Shown: piece by piece, positions 55,470 to 64,000 of the stretch
How positions within the stretch are numbered: the stretch's first letter is position 1
How the letters are laid out: every line of letters starts with the position of its first letter
Source: an uncultured Stenotrophomonas sp.
GTDB lineage: Bacteria; Pseudomonadota; Gammaproteobacteria; Xanthomonadales; Xanthomonadaceae
Reading direction: 5' to 3'
DNA length: 64,000 bases
Assembly (NCBI GenBank): GCA_913775725.1
Contig: CAJYNG010000018.1
Location: forward strand, 1-64,000
Translations under genes and position numbers: made by a program
Notes under the pieces: model-generated
What the model saw: the letters and a program-made list of their open reading frames with translations, nothing else
What the model was told of the DNA's origin: nothing
Database searches by the model: none

Positions 55470-56102
55470 ATGAAGCACCTCCCGATTGCTGGTCTGCTGT
55501 TGTTGTCGCTCACTGCCTGCAACCGCACGGCTGGGACACCTGCTGATGCCCCGGCCAAGGGCGCCACGCCGGCTGCCGCCGCAGCTGATGCCGATCTGGC
55601 GACCCGGTCGCCGGCCGATCCCCGCGCCGACAGCCCGGCGCAGCTGGATGGCTTCGCCAGCGCAAAGCTGGGCGCTGGCATTGCCGAAGTCCGCAGCGGT
55701 TTCGGGAAGCCCCTGCAGGGGCTGGGCACCGATGCCGCCGGCAAGCCGCTGCCGGCTGACGATGGCAACGATGGCTGTTACTTCCTGCGCCCGCAGGATG
55801 CCGAAGACCCGCGCCTGATGATCGAAGGCCGCAAGCTGGTGCGCTACGACGTGCGCAGCGCCGCCATCACCGCACCAGGCGGTGGCAAGGTCGGCATGAC
55901 CCTGGGCGAGCTGCAGGTGCTGTATCCCGAGCGCGGTGATGTCGGTCCCGACAAGTACGATGAGAAGGCCCAGCACCTGCGTGTACGCCCGGCGCAGGAG
56001 GGCGGGGCGGTGATCGACTTCGCACTCGGTGCCGATGGCCGGGTCGGCGCGTGGCGGGTCGGGCAGACCCCGCAGGTCGATTATGTGGAAGGCTGTGGCT
56101 GA
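55470..56102 (+). CDS. Hypothetical lipoprotein
   Basis: A 210-residue lipoprotein: signal with lipobox LTAC (Cys17), an Ala/Pro-rich linker to about residue 55, then a soluble domain (FASAKLGAGIAEVRSGFG, CYFLRPQDAEDPRLMIEG, GMTLGELQVLYPE) with Cys in DGCYF and a final VEGCG. No catalytic motif. The ATG at 55470 has AGGGA upstream. Function unknown. Confidence 0.72.
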   Translation: MKHLPIAGLLLLSLTACNRTAGTPADAPAKGATPAAAAADADLATRSPADPRADSPAQLDGFASAKLGAGIAEVRSGFGKPLQGLGTDAAGKPLPADDGNDGCYFLRPQDAEDPRLMIEGRKLVRYDVRSAAITAPGGGKVGMTLGELQVLYPERGDVGPDKYDEKAQHLRVRPAQEGGAVIDFALGADGRVGAWRVGQTPQVDYVEGCG

Positions 56103-56175
56103 TCCTTGATCCACCGCCCAGCCATGCGCTGGGGCCAAGCGTAGAATCGCGCCACCACTGCTGGGGGAGTGCTCG

Positions 56176-57141
56176 ATGATCGCCATTGCCATTGCCTGGT
56201 TCCTGCTCGGCCTGCTGTTGCTGGCGCTGGGCGGGGACTCCATCGTCAAGGCCGTGTCCGGCCTGGCCCAGCGCTTCGGCGCCAGCCCGTTCACTGCGGG
56301 CCTGCTGTTGCTCGGGGTGACCACCTCGTTGCCGGAACTGGCGGTCAACGCGCGCGCGCTGGCGGTGGGCCAACCGGAGCTGGCGCTGGGCAATGCGGTA
56401 GGCAGCAGCATCGTCAACCTCGGCCTGACCCTGGCCGTTGCCGCGATGGCTGCACCGCTGCTGCTGCGTGCGCGGCTGCAGACGGTGCTGTGGTGGTCGC
56501 TGCTGGCGGCCGGCGTGCTGTTGATCCTGTTCGGTCTTGATGGCGGCCTGGCACGCTGGGAGGGCGGCGTACTGCTGGCCGGCTTCATCGTGGTGCAGGT
56601 GCTGCTGCTGCGCAGTGGTCGCAGCGAGAGTGTAGAGGTGCAGGCGGCCATTGCCGAATCCGCGCTGAGCCGCACCAGCCTGCCGTTGAACGTGCTGCGG
56701 GTGCTGATCGCGGCGTTTACCCTGTACTGGGGTGCGCGCCTGGTAGTGGGCGCCGCAGCGGACTTCGGCGTAGCGCTGGGTTGGACGCCGTTGCTGGTCG
56801 GCCTGCTGCCGGTAGCGATCGGCACCGCGCTGCCGGAGGTGGCCACCGCCATCGCCGCCGCCCGTCGCGGGCATGGCGACATGGTGCTGGGCCACGTGCT
56901 GGGTTCCAGCGTGGTCAATCTGCTGCTGGTGATCGGTGCGATGGCGGTGCTGCAGCCGCTGGCGCTGCCGGCCTCGTTCGTGCGCCTGGAGCTGCCGGCG
57001 CTGCTGGCCTTCGCGCTGGTGCTGTACCCGATGCTGCGTGGCGATCTGAAGATCAGCCGTGGCGAAGGCGTGATCCTGCTGGTCGCGTTCGTCGGCTGGT
57101 TCGTGCTGGAGCTGCTGCTGGTGGGCGCCCCGGCGTTGTAA
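56176..57141 (+). CDS. Calcium/sodium antiporter of the CaCA family (YrbG-like)
   Basis: A 321-residue inner-membrane exchanger with two inverted repeats of about five helices. The two alpha motifs are GVTTSLPELAVNARAL and GNAVGSSIVNLGL in the first half, and GTALPEVATAIAAARRGHGD and GHVLGSSVVNLLL in the second. It likely exchanges Na or H for Ca. It is monocistronic and lies before the Mrp operon, on the opposite strand. Confidence 0.88.
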   Translation: MIAIAIAWFLLGLLLLALGGDSIVKAVSGLAQRFGASPFTAGLLLLGVTTSLPELAVNARALAVGQPELALGNAVGSSIVNLGLTLAVAAMAAPLLLRARLQTVLWWSLLAAGVLLILFGLDGGLARWEGGVLLAGFIVVQVLLLRSGRSESVEVQAAIAESALSRTSLPLNVLRVLIAAFTLYWGARLVVGAAADFGVALGWTPLLVGLLPVAIGTALPEVATAIAAARRGHGDMVLGHVLGSSVVNLLLVIGAMAVLQPLALPASFVRLELPALLAFALVLYPMLRGDLKISRGEGVILLVAFVGWFVLELLLVGAPAL

Positions 57142-57143
57142 AG

Positions 57144-57278
57144 GTAGATCCACGCCATGCGTGGATGCGGTGGGTTCCGTGCCGACCAACGGTCGGCACC
57201 CACCACCGATCACCCGGTGGGTGCCAACCTTGGTTGGCACTCGCGGAAACAATGCGCCGACCAAGGTCGGCAGCTACC
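57144..57278. repeat. Cluster of four short palindromes
   Basis: Units are GTAGATCCACGCCATGCGTGG (57144-57164 area), GTGCCGACC..GGTCGGCAC (57179-57199), GTGCCAACC..GGTTGGCAC (57221-57240), and CCGACCAAGGTCGG (57257-57270). They pack the gap between convergent CaCA and mrpG. Confidence 0.8.
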
Positions 57279-57282
57279 GGAT

Positions 57283-57672
57283 TTACCGGCTCTGCGTGGT
57301 CTCTTCTTCCCGCACCGGTTCCGGCGGCGGCAGCTGCTCTTCAGCGGCCGGCTCGTTGCCGGGCAGGCTGGGGCGGGTTTCCATCAGCAGCGACAGCGCG
57401 GCCTTGGCCATCATGTGCGCGCTGATCGGCGCGGTGATGAACAGGAACACGGTGATCAGCAGCTCGCGCGGCTGCGGGTCCTGGCCCAGGAAGATGTGAT
57501 AGCACACCGAGCACACCAGTACGCAGCCCACGCCCAGCGTGCTGGCCTTGGTCGGCGCGTGCAGGCGCTTGAAGAAGGTGGACAGCTTCACCAGGCCCAA
57601 CGCGCCGACCAGAATGAAGAAGCAGCCGAACAGCAGCAGGATCGACAGGCCGATCTGGATCGCGGTGATCAT
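57283..57672 (-). CDS. mrpG: Monovalent cation/H+ antiporter subunit G
   Basis: A 129-residue subunit with three helices (IQIGLSILLLFGCFFILVGALG, GVGCVLVCSVCYHIFLG, ELLITVFLFITAPISAHMMA) and the KLSTFFKRLHAPTKASTLG block that marks MrpG/PhaG. The C-terminus carries a Pro/Glu-rich tail. The ATG at 57672 overlaps the mrpF stop by four bases. It is the last gene of the operon and is not active on its own. Confidence 0.93.
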   Translation of the reverse strand: MITAIQIGLSILLLFGCFFILVGALGLVKLSTFFKRLHAPTKASTLGVGCVLVCSVCYHIFLGQDPQPRELLITVFLFITAPISAHMMAKAALSLLMETRPSLPGNEPAAEEQLPPPEPVREEETTQSR

Positions 57673-57953
57673 TCGACGATGTCCCGGCGCAGCACGAACT
57701 TGCTCAGCACCACGGTGCTGCCGAAGCCGAGCATGGCGATGATCAGCGCCGCCTCGAAGTAGATCGGCGAGTTGAGGTACATGCCGAACAGCATCAGCTC
57801 GGCGATCGCGGTCACCGACAGCGTGTCCAGCGCGAGGATGCGGTCGGGCACGGTGGGCCCGCGCAGCAGGCGCCAGGTGGCCAGCAGCATGGCCAGGCCG
57901 ACCACGTGCATGCACACCACCAGGGTGGTCTGGATGACTTCAAAACCGGTCAT
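57669..57953 (-). CDS. mrpF: Monovalent cation/H+ antiporter subunit F
   Basis: A 94-residue subunit with three helices (TTLVVCMHVVGLAMLLATWRLL, TAIAELMLFGMYLN, FEAALIIAMLGFGSTVVLSKFV) and the GPTVPDRILALDTL signature of MrpF/PhaF. It overlaps both flanking genes by four bases (ATGA), as in other Mrp operons. Confidence 0.93.
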   Translation of the reverse strand: MTGFEVIQTTLVVCMHVVGLAMLLATWRLLRGPTVPDRILALDTLSVTAIAELMLFGMYLNSPIYFEAALIIAMLGFGSTVVLSKFVLRRDIVE

Positions 57954-58456
57954 GGGAAGATCTCCATCAACGGCGCCTCGTAACGGCGCTTGATCGTATC
58001 GATCAGGTCCTGTGGGTCCTCCAGGTGCAGCACGTGCACCAGCAGGAACTTGCGGTCGTCACTGAGCGCGGCCGAGACCGTGCCCGGGGTCAGGGTGATC
58101 ATGCTGGTCAGCGCGGCGATGCCGTGGATGTTGGCGATGTCCAGCGGCAACCAGATGAAACCGGGGTGGATGTTCTTCTCCGGGCCCAGCACCTGGATGG
58201 CGACGCGGATGTTGGACATCAGGATGTCCCACAGGGTCACGCACAGCAGTTTCGGCAGCGGGCGCAGGGTGCCGATGCGGGCGAACTCGCGGTCCAGGCG
58301 CGCGGCGAACAGCGGCACCACCACGCCCAGTACCAACCCCAGCACGATCTGGCCGAGGGTGAAGCTGTCGGACATCAGCAGCCAGAACGCCACCACCATG
58401 ATGCTGAGCATCGGCGAGGGAATGACGCGACGGAACAGGGAGCGCTGGACGGTCAT
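57950..58456 (-). CDS. mrpE: Monovalent cation/H+ antiporter subunit E
   Basis: A 168-residue subunit. Two helices near the start (IPSPMLSIMVVAFWLLMSDSF, GQIVLGLVLGVVVPLF) are followed by a cytoplasmic part with ANIHGIAALTSMITLTPGTVSAAL, the conserved MrpE block. It overlaps mrpD and mrpF by four bases. Confidence 0.93.
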   Translation of the reverse strand: MTVQRSLFRRVIPSPMLSIMVVAFWLLMSDSFTLGQIVLGLVLGVVVPLFAARLDREFARIGTLRPLPKLLCVTLWDILMSNIRVAIQVLGPEKNIHPGFIWLPLDIANIHGIAALTSMITLTPGTVSAALSDDRKFLLVHVLHLEDPQDLIDTIKRRYEAPLMEIFP

Positions 58457-59988
58457 GGCTGGCGGATCTCCGGCGTGGTCGCGCGCAACTGCTGCACGTA
58501 CTCGCTGGGTTGCAGCAGCTGTGCGGCGGTGGCGTCGGTGTAGCGCATCAGCGGTGCAGCGGCCAGGGTCATGCCGATGCCGTAGGCCAGCAGGATGCAG
58601 GCCGCGTACAGCTCGACCCGGCGCAAGCGTGCCTTGCGCGGCTTCGGTGCATCGGCCTCGACAGGCGGAACGCGCCAGAACAGGCGGATACCGCCGCGGG
58701 TCAGGCCCATGATCACCAGCAGGCTGCTGACCAGCACCGCAGTCCATACCGGGGCGGTGTACTGCGCCGGCATGCCGGCCAGCAGCGCGGCCTTGGCCAG
58801 GAAGCCGGACAGCGGTGGCAGGCCCGCCACCGACACCGCGCCGATCAGGAACAGCACCGCCGGCGTTTCCTTGCCCGGCATCGGCGCCACCACTTCCTTG
58901 CGGTCGCTGGCGCCACCACGTCGGCGGCGGATCAGGTCGGCAATCAGGAACAGCGCGGCGGCGACGAAGCTGCTGTGTGGCAGGTAGTACAGGCCGGCCG
59001 ACAGCACCTGCGGCGTGCCCACCGAGAAGGCGATGAACAACGTGGCTGCCGAGACGATCACCAGGTAGGAGATCAGCACGCGCAGGCGGGTCGCAGCCAA
59101 GGCACCGAGGCCGCCGAGCACCAGCGTTGCCACGCCGGCCCACAGCAGCCAGTCGCGGCCATAGCCGGCCATCGCACCGGCATCGTCGCCGAACCACAGC
59201 ATCTGGATGCGCAGCACCGAATACAGGCCGACCTTGGTCATGATCGCGAACAGCGCGGCCACGGCGGCCGGCGCGCGCGAATAGGCTTCCGGCAGCCACA
59301 GGTACAGCGGCATCAGCGCGGCCTTGGCGCAGAACACCAGCAGCAACAGGCCCATCGTCGCCTTCACCAGGGTCAGCTGCGCCGGCGGCACCTCGGCGAT
59401 GCGCTGCGACAGCTCGGCCATGTTCAGCGAGCCCAGCGAGGCGTACAGCAGGCCCAGCGCGATCAGGAACAGGGTCGAAGCGGTGACGTTGAACACCACG
59501 TAATGCAGGCCGATGCGCATGCGCAGGCCACGGCCGCCACTGAGCAGCAGGCCGTAGGAGGCGATCAGCATCACCTCGAAGAACACGAACAGGTTGAAGA
59601 TGTCGCCGGTCAGGAACGCACCGTTGAGGCCGACCAGCTGGAACTGGAACAGCGCATGGAAATGCGGTGCGCGGCGGTCCCAGCCCGAGCAGGCATGCAG
59701 CAGGCAGGGAATGGCCAGCAGCAGGGTGGTCAGCAGCATCCACGCCGACAGCCGGTCGGCCACCAGCGCGATGCCCAGCCGCGATGGCCAGTCGCCGAGC
59801 AGGTAGACGTTGATCTCACCGCTGGCCGTGCTGGCAAACAGCAGGCCCACCGCCAGCGCCAGCGCCGACAGCGCGGTCCAGGCCACCGCGCGCTGCACCT
59901 TTGGGCCATAGCGGCGGTGTTCGACGAACAGCGACAGCGCAGCGCCCAGCAGGGGAATCAGGATCGGCAGGATCACCAGGTGGTTCAT
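58453..59988 (-). CDS. mrpD: Monovalent cation/H+ antiporter subunit D
   Basis: A 511-residue homologue of complex-I NuoL/M/N subunits that drives proton transfer. About 14 helices. The proton_antipo_M core has FFEVMLIASYGLLLSGG (conserved Glu), KAALMPLYLWLPEAYSRAPAAVAAL with the key Lys, and YLVIVSAATLFIAFSVG. It works with MrpA in one complex. It overlaps mrpC and mrpE by four bases. Confidence 0.94.
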   Translation of the reverse strand: MNHLVILPILIPLLGAALSLFVEHRRYGPKVQRAVAWTALSALALAVGLLFASTASGEINVYLLGDWPSRLGIALVADRLSAWMLLTTLLLAIPCLLHACSGWDRRAPHFHALFQFQLVGLNGAFLTGDIFNLFVFFEVMLIASYGLLLSGGRGLRMRIGLHYVVFNVTASTLFLIALGLLYASLGSLNMAELSQRIAEVPPAQLTLVKATMGLLLLVFCAKAALMPLYLWLPEAYSRAPAAVAALFAIMTKVGLYSVLRIQMLWFGDDAGAMAGYGRDWLLWAGVATLVLGGLGALAATRLRVLISYLVIVSAATLFIAFSVGTPQVLSAGLYYLPHSSFVAAALFLIADLIRRRRGGASDRKEVVAPMPGKETPAVLFLIGAVSVAGLPPLSGFLAKAALLAGMPAQYTAPVWTAVLVSSLLVIMGLTRGGIRLFWRVPPVEADAPKPRKARLRRVELYAACILLAYGIGMTLAAAPLMRYTDATAAQLLQPSEYVQQLRATTPEIRQP

Positions 59989-60377
59989 GCGCGGTCCTCG
60001 CCCTGGCGCGGTGCCGCGCCGGCATCCTGCAGGTCGTCATCCGGCTCGTGGGCGTCCACATGGTCGCTGTGGTTGTCGCTGCGGCTGCGCATGGCCAGCA
60101 CGATGCTGACCGCGGTCATCGCAAAGGCGATCACGATCGCGGTCAGCACCAGGGCCTGCGGCAACGGGTCGGTGTAGTTGCCGAGGTGGCTGTCCACGCC
60201 CTCCTGCAGCACCGGCGCCTTGCCCAGCACCACGCGGCCACCGGCGAAGATCAGCAGGTTGGTGGCGTAGGACAGGAAGGTCATGCCGAGGATCACATCG
60301 AAGCTGCGCGCACGCAGCAGCAGGTAGATGCCGATGGCGGTCAGCACGCCGATCGCGGTAGCCAGGGCCAGTTCCAT
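59985..60377 (-). CDS. mrpC: Monovalent cation/H+ antiporter subunit C
   Basis: A 130-residue NuoK-like subunit with three helices (LATAIGVLTAIGIYLLL, VILGMTFLSYATNLLIF, LVLTAIVIAFAMTAVSIVLA) and the DPLPQALVLTAIVI motif. A His/Asp-rich tail (SDNHSDHVDAHEPDDD) follows. Its ATG overlaps the mrpA stop by one base and its stop overlaps mrpD. Confidence 0.93.
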   Translation of the reverse strand: MELALATAIGVLTAIGIYLLLRARSFDVILGMTFLSYATNLLIFAGGRVVLGKAPVLQEGVDSHLGNYTDPLPQALVLTAIVIAFAMTAVSIVLAMRSRSDNHSDHVDAHEPDDDLQDAGAAPRQGEDRA

Positions 60378-63208
60378 CAGTGCATCTCCCCGGTGCGGGC
60401 CGAACGGCGTTGCAGGTCGATCTCACCCTTGCGGGCGGTGCGGGTACGCGAGGGCTTGATCGTGCCCATCATCGACAGCATCAGCATGGCGCCGCCGAAC
60501 ACCACCAGATAGACGCCGATGTCGAAACCAATCGCGCTGGCCAGCGGCACGTCGCCGATCAGCGGCAGGTGCAGATCGAGGTGGCCACTGGTGAGGAACG
60601 GCACGCCGAACAGCATCGAGGCGCTGCCGCTGAGCAGGGCGATCAGCAGGCCCATGCCGATGCAGCGGATGTAGTCGAAGCCGAAGCGCGATTCCACCGA
60701 CGCGGTGCCCTGGATCACGTACTGGATTAGCAGCGGCACTGCCAGCACCAGGCCGGCGATGAAGCCGCCGCCCGGCGCGTTGTGGCCGCGCAGGAACAGG
60801 AAGATCGACACGGTAAGCGTCAGTGGGAACATGATCTGCGCCAGGTCGGCCGGTACCGGCAGCTTGATCGGCGGGCCAGGCATGATCTGCTCCGGTGCCA
60901 TCCGCGTACGCCGCAGCAGGGCATGCACCACCAGTGCGGCGATGCCGAACACGGTGATCTCTCCAAAGGTATCGAAGCCGCGGAAGTCGACCAGGATCAC
61001 GTTGACCACGTTCTGGCCGTACGCCTCGGGCAGGGCACGGGCGAGCAGCTCGCCGGCCATGGTGTTCGGCGGCAGGGTCATCGCCGAATAGGCCAGCGCA
61101 CCGAGACCGGCACCGGCGATGATCGCGATCACCGCGTCACGGCGCTTGCGCCAGCGCGGCCGCTCCGGCCCGGACTGCGCGGGCAGGTAGTTCATGCCCA
61201 GCAGCATCAGCACCAGCGTGACCATCTCCACCAGCAGCTGGGTCAGGGCCAGGTCGGGTGCGGACAGGAACACGAAGGTCAGCGCCACCATCAGGCCGAC
61301 GCCGCCGACCAGCAGCACCGCCAGCAGGCGCTGCTTGTAGACGCGCAGGGTGGCCACCGCACAGGCCATCATCACCAGCCACAGCGCGCAGCCCAGCAGC
61401 GGGATCGGCTGCGGCCTGGTCCAGTTCGGCGAGGCCGGGTTGGCGATGTAGGGCGCGGCGGCCACGGTGATGGCCACCAGCACCAGGCCCAGCAGCATGC
61501 GCTGCAGGCTGCCATTGGCGATGCCGTTGGTCAGGCGCATGGCCAGCGCGGAAAGGGCATCCAGCTGCGCATGGAACACGTTGCGCCCGGTGGTGCGGGT
61601 TTCCACGGCGTGCAGGTTGATCAGCTTGCGCAGGCCGAAGTACAGCGCCACGCCGCCGACCACGCCGATCGCACTCATCGCCAGCGGCAGGTTGAAGCCG
61701 TGCCACACCGCCAAGCTGTACTCGGGCATGGCCGGGCCGAGGATCGAGGCCGCAGCGGCATGCAGTACCGGCGCCACGGTCAGTGCCGGGGCGATGCCCA
61801 CGGCCACGCAGATCACCACCAGCAGTTCCACCGGCACCTTCATCCAGCGCGGCGGCTCATGCGGCACGCGGTCCAGGTCGTGCGGGCCAGGGCCGAAGAA
61901 GGTGTCGTGCACGAAGCGCAGGCTGTAGGCCACGCCCAGTACGCCGGCCAGCAGCGCAGCGACCGACACCGCCGTGCGCATCGCACCTGGGCCGCCACCG
62001 GCGGTCAGGGCCTCGGCGAACAGCATTTCCTTGGACAGGAAGCCGTTGAGCAGCGGGATGCCGGCCATCGCCAGCGAGGCGATGATCGCCAGCGCGCTGG
62101 TGAACGGCATCAGCCTGCGCAGTCCACCCAGCTTGCGCATGTCGCGGGTGCCGGTCTCGTGGTCGATGATGCCGGCGGCCATGAACAGCGAGGCCTTGAA
62201 GGTGGCGTGGTTGAGGATGTGGAACACGCCGGCCACCACCGCCATCGGCGTGGACAGGCCGAACAGCAGGGTGATGAGGCCCAGGTGGGAAATGGTCGAG
62301 TAGGCCAGCAGGCCTTTCAGGTCGTGCTGGAAGATCGCGTTCCAGGCGCCGATCAACAGCGTCAGCGCGCCGATGCCGCTGACCGTGTAGAAGAACAGGT
62401 CGCTGCCGGCCAGCGCCGGGTGCAGGCGCGCCAACAGGAACACACCGGCCTTCACCATGGTGGCCGAGTGCAGGTAGGCCGAGACCGGCGTCGGCGCCGC
62501 CATCGCGTGCGGCAGCCAGAAATGGAACGGGAACTGCGCGCTCTTGGTGAAGATGCCGGCCAGCACCAGGAACAGTGCGTACGGGTACAGCGCGCTGGCG
62601 CGGATCTGCTCGCCGGCGGCCAGCACCACGTCCAGGTCGAAGCTGCCGACGATGCGGCCGATCAGCAGCACGCCACCGAGCAGGGCCAGGCCGCCGCCGC
62701 CGGTGATCACCAGCGCCATGCGCGCGCCTTCGCGGGCGTCCTGGCGGTGCGACCAGAAGCCGATCAGCAGGAACGAGCTGATGCTGGTCATTTCCCAGAA
62801 GATCATCAGCAACAGCAGGTTGCCCGACAGCACCATGCCCAGCATGGCGCCCATGAACAGCAGCAGGTAGCAGTAGAAGCGGTGCGCGTTGTCCTGCTGG
62901 CTCAGGTAGTAGCGCGCGTACAGCACCACCAGCGCGCCGATGCCCAGCACCAGCCCGGCGAACATCCACGCCAGCCCGTCCAGGCGCAGGGTGAAGTCCA
63001 GGCCGATCTGCGGCAGCCAAGGGACCATCGTCCGCACCACCTGGCCGTCGAGTACGGACGGAGTCAGCCAGCCGAGGATGGCCAGCCCGCCCAACGGCGC
63101 CAGCGCCGCCAGCCAGGCAGCAGTCGAGCGCGAACTACGGGGGAAGGCCGCAACAGCCACTGTCATCAGGAACGGCAGGGCCAGCAGCAGGGGCAGGCTG
63201 GGGAGCAT
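60377..63208 (-). CDS. mrpA: Monovalent cation/H+ antiporter subunit A, fused with B
   Basis: A 943-residue fusion of MrpA (NuoL-like) and MrpB, the arrangement of group 2 Mrp/Pha systems with six genes. N-terminal helices hold the proton channel (FWEMTSISSFLLIGFW with conserved Glu; AQFPFHFWLPHAMAAPTPVSA with Lys/His). The C-terminal third has FVFLSAPDLALTQLLVEMVTL, the MrpA domain end, then an MrpB domain (LPVPADLAQIMFPLTLTVSIF, GHNAPGGGFIAGLV). The start ATG at 63208 has no good ribosome site, so the leader may control it. The complex extrudes Na, K or Li against H. Confidence 0.94.
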   Translation of the reverse strand: MLPSLPLLLALPFLMTVAVAAFPRSSRSTAAWLAALAPLGGLAILGWLTPSVLDGQVVRTMVPWLPQIGLDFTLRLDGLAWMFAGLVLGIGALVVLYARYYLSQQDNAHRFYCYLLLFMGAMLGMVLSGNLLLLMIFWEMTSISSFLLIGFWSHRQDAREGARMALVITGGGGLALLGGVLLIGRIVGSFDLDVVLAAGEQIRASALYPYALFLVLAGIFTKSAQFPFHFWLPHAMAAPTPVSAYLHSATMVKAGVFLLARLHPALAGSDLFFYTVSGIGALTLLIGAWNAIFQHDLKGLLAYSTISHLGLITLLFGLSTPMAVVAGVFHILNHATFKASLFMAAGIIDHETGTRDMRKLGGLRRLMPFTSALAIIASLAMAGIPLLNGFLSKEMLFAEALTAGGGPGAMRTAVSVAALLAGVLGVAYSLRFVHDTFFGPGPHDLDRVPHEPPRWMKVPVELLVVICVAVGIAPALTVAPVLHAAAASILGPAMPEYSLAVWHGFNLPLAMSAIGVVGGVALYFGLRKLINLHAVETRTTGRNVFHAQLDALSALAMRLTNGIANGSLQRMLLGLVLVAITVAAAPYIANPASPNWTRPQPIPLLGCALWLVMMACAVATLRVYKQRLLAVLLVGGVGLMVALTFVFLSAPDLALTQLLVEMVTLVLMLLGMNYLPAQSGPERPRWRKRRDAVIAIIAGAGLGALAYSAMTLPPNTMAGELLARALPEAYGQNVVNVILVDFRGFDTFGEITVFGIAALVVHALLRRTRMAPEQIMPGPPIKLPVPADLAQIMFPLTLTVSIFLFLRGHNAPGGGFIAGLVLAVPLLIQYVIQGTASVESRFGFDYIRCIGMGLLIALLSGSASMLFGVPFLTSGHLDLHLPLIGDVPLASAIGFDIGVYLVVFGGAMLMLSMMGTIKPSRTRTARKGEIDLQRRSARTGEMH

Positions 63209-63480
63209 GCAGGGAATCCATGATTCACGAGCAGGTCAGGGAGGATAACAGGCTGCGAAATGTCGCCGAAACCCATCGAACAGCGATCAATTGCATGTAA
63301 CGTTCGCTGATTCATTTTTTCTGCGGCGCAGCATCACGTTCCTGTATCCGTCCCCGGTTGCCCTGAGGGGACACCCTACGCCCACGCAGGGAGACCGCAG
63401 GCCCTGTCGCACAGGGGCTGCCGTCGACGGGCGGGAAGTGGGGAGCGAGTCACCGGCGCAGGCTGGCAGGGCCACCGTGG
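63209..63480 (-). promoter_or_regulatory. Candidate structured leader of the Mrp operon
   Basis: The minus strand shows a run of hairpins: CCCTGT-GCG-ACAGGG (63401-63418 area), GTCCCC..GGGGAC around 63347-63371 with loop TCAGGGCAACC, then CGGATACAGGAACGTGATGC, and a small stem CTGC-GCC-GCAG before AAAAAA (63314-63331). It ends about 100 bases before the mrpA ATG. This looks like a folded RNA rather than a plain promoter region. An ion-sensing riboswitch would make sense for a cation antiporter, but I could not match a known consensus. Confidence 0.4.
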
Positions 63481-63540
63481 AGTGTGGGTGATGGAATCGG
63501 CCCGTTCAGGAAACGACGGCCGCTGTCGGCCGCCGGCAGA

Positions 63541-64000
63541 TCAATAGCGCCAGCCGAGCTTGCGGTAGAACTTGGCCATCACCCAGGCCGGGCCGATCAG
63601 CAGGTAGGTCAGGTCGGTCAGGAAGCTGGGCTTGCGGCCCTCGAACGTGTGGCCGATGAACTGCGCGATCCAGGCCACCACGAACACGCCCACCGCCAGC
63701 CAGCGCAGGGCCTGCAGGCCGATTTCGGCCTCCAGCAGGCGGCACAGGCAGCCGAACACGAAGAACTGGATGAGCATGCCGATGCCCAGCGGGCGCGACA
63801 GCTTGTTGTAGAAACACCAGGCGCTGAACATCGCGAACGCCGACCAGATGCCGTACTGGAACCAGGTGATCAGCGGCGGCAGGCACCACAGCAGGGCCAC
63901 CACCGACCACAGGATCGCCGGAACCGCCACCACGTGGATGCGCTGGTTGATCACATTGCGGTGGTCGTCGGAGTAGCTGGCGAAATAGCGGTCGATCGGC
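63541..64000 (-). CDS. DUF962/Mpo1-like membrane protein (5' end cut)
   Basis: The right edge cuts this gene. The visible reading continues past the first Met-like codon to the edge: IDRYFASYSDDHRNVINQR is the conserved DUF962 start, so the GTG at 63954 is not the true start. About 153 residues are visible, with four helices (VVAVPAILWSVVALLWCLPP, WSAFAMFSAWCFYN, IGMLIQFFVFGCLC, WLAVGVFVVAWIAQFIGHTFEG). The family includes yeast Mpo1, an iron-dependent dioxygenase that alpha-oxidises 2-hydroxy fatty acids. The His in DHRN, the His in RIHVVAVP and the His in QFIGHTFEG match its metal ligands. Confidence 0.82.
   Translation of the reverse strand, partial: PIDRYFASYSDDHRNVINQRIHVVAVPAILWSVVALLWCLPPLITWFQYGIWSAFAMFSAWCFYNKLSRPLGIGMLIQFFVFGCLCRLLEAEIGLQALRWLAVGVFVVAWIAQFIGHTFEGRKPSFLTDLTYLLIGPAWVMAKFYRKLGWRY

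Noticed and set aside
60782-63223. Open frame of more than 800 codons antisense to mrpA
   Set aside because: It is a mirror of the GC-biased codons of mrpA: very rich in His, Gln and Arg, with no domain.

Overview
The window is a GC-rich, densely packed bacterial chromosome segment that I read as Stenotrophomonas, most likely the S. maltophilia complex. The main reason is the many copies of a palindrome starting GTAGAGCCGAGC. This is the SMAG (S. maltophilia GTAG) REP family, and it sits between genes all along the window. Gene content agrees: ComM, SpeA/SpeE, HppD/HmgA, LpxO, OpgB, a six-gene Mrp antiporter operon, a chromosomal Arr and several xanthomonad-type hypotheticals. I see no tRNA, rRNA, CRISPR array, insertion sequence or prophage. 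This is core or near-core chromosome.

Layout. 0-10.7 kb: a secreted subtilase coupled to a second secreted protein cut by the left edge; a DUF2231/sorbosone-dehydrogenase pair; an ExoD-like membrane protein; a HAD phosphatase; a TonB-dependent receptor; an alpha/beta hydrolase. 10.7-20.5 kb: comM, a nitrilase-fold amidase, two small hypotheticals with a strongly structured upstream region, the rifamycin ADP-ribosyltransferase arr, ubiK, a P-II signal protein, and a lipopolysaccharide-kinase-like gene divergent from lpxO. 20.5-29.6 kb: divergent speE and speA with an inverted repeat between them; a two-component system in an operon with one PepSY protein and divergent from another; a lipocalin/FAD-oxidoreductase pair.

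29.6-41.3 kb: a DUF3772/MscS channel, a 300-bp nested palindrome, opgB, an AarF/UbiB-family kinase, a DUF808 membrane protein, a diguanylate cyclase and a YafY regulator next to a VOC protein. 41.4-51.2 kb: a 2-oxoacid dehydrogenase operon (E1-alpha, E1-beta, an SH3-domain protein, E2), divergent kynA (tryptophan to kynurenine), a POT peptide transporter with a thioredoxin-like lipoprotein, and a YhcG-type nuclease. 51.6-54.8 kb: a tyrosine/homogentisate cassette (MarR regulator, hppD, hmgA) bracketed by one repeat family. 55-64 kb: a lipoprotein, a CaCA antiporter, the mrpA(B)CDEFG operon with a long candidate leader, and a DUF962/Mpo1-like gene cut by the right edge.

Two themes tie the genes together. 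One is the envelope and osmotic/ionic balance: OpgB (periplasmic glucans), MscS channel, CaCA and Mrp antiporters, LpxO and its kinase neighbour, and the PepSY-linked two-component system. The other is amino-acid catabolism: KynA, HppD/HmgA, the oxoacid dehydrogenase, SpeA/SpeE and the P-II sensor. Repeats of at least four families act as spacers and probable bidirectional terminators, and several touch or contain stop codons.
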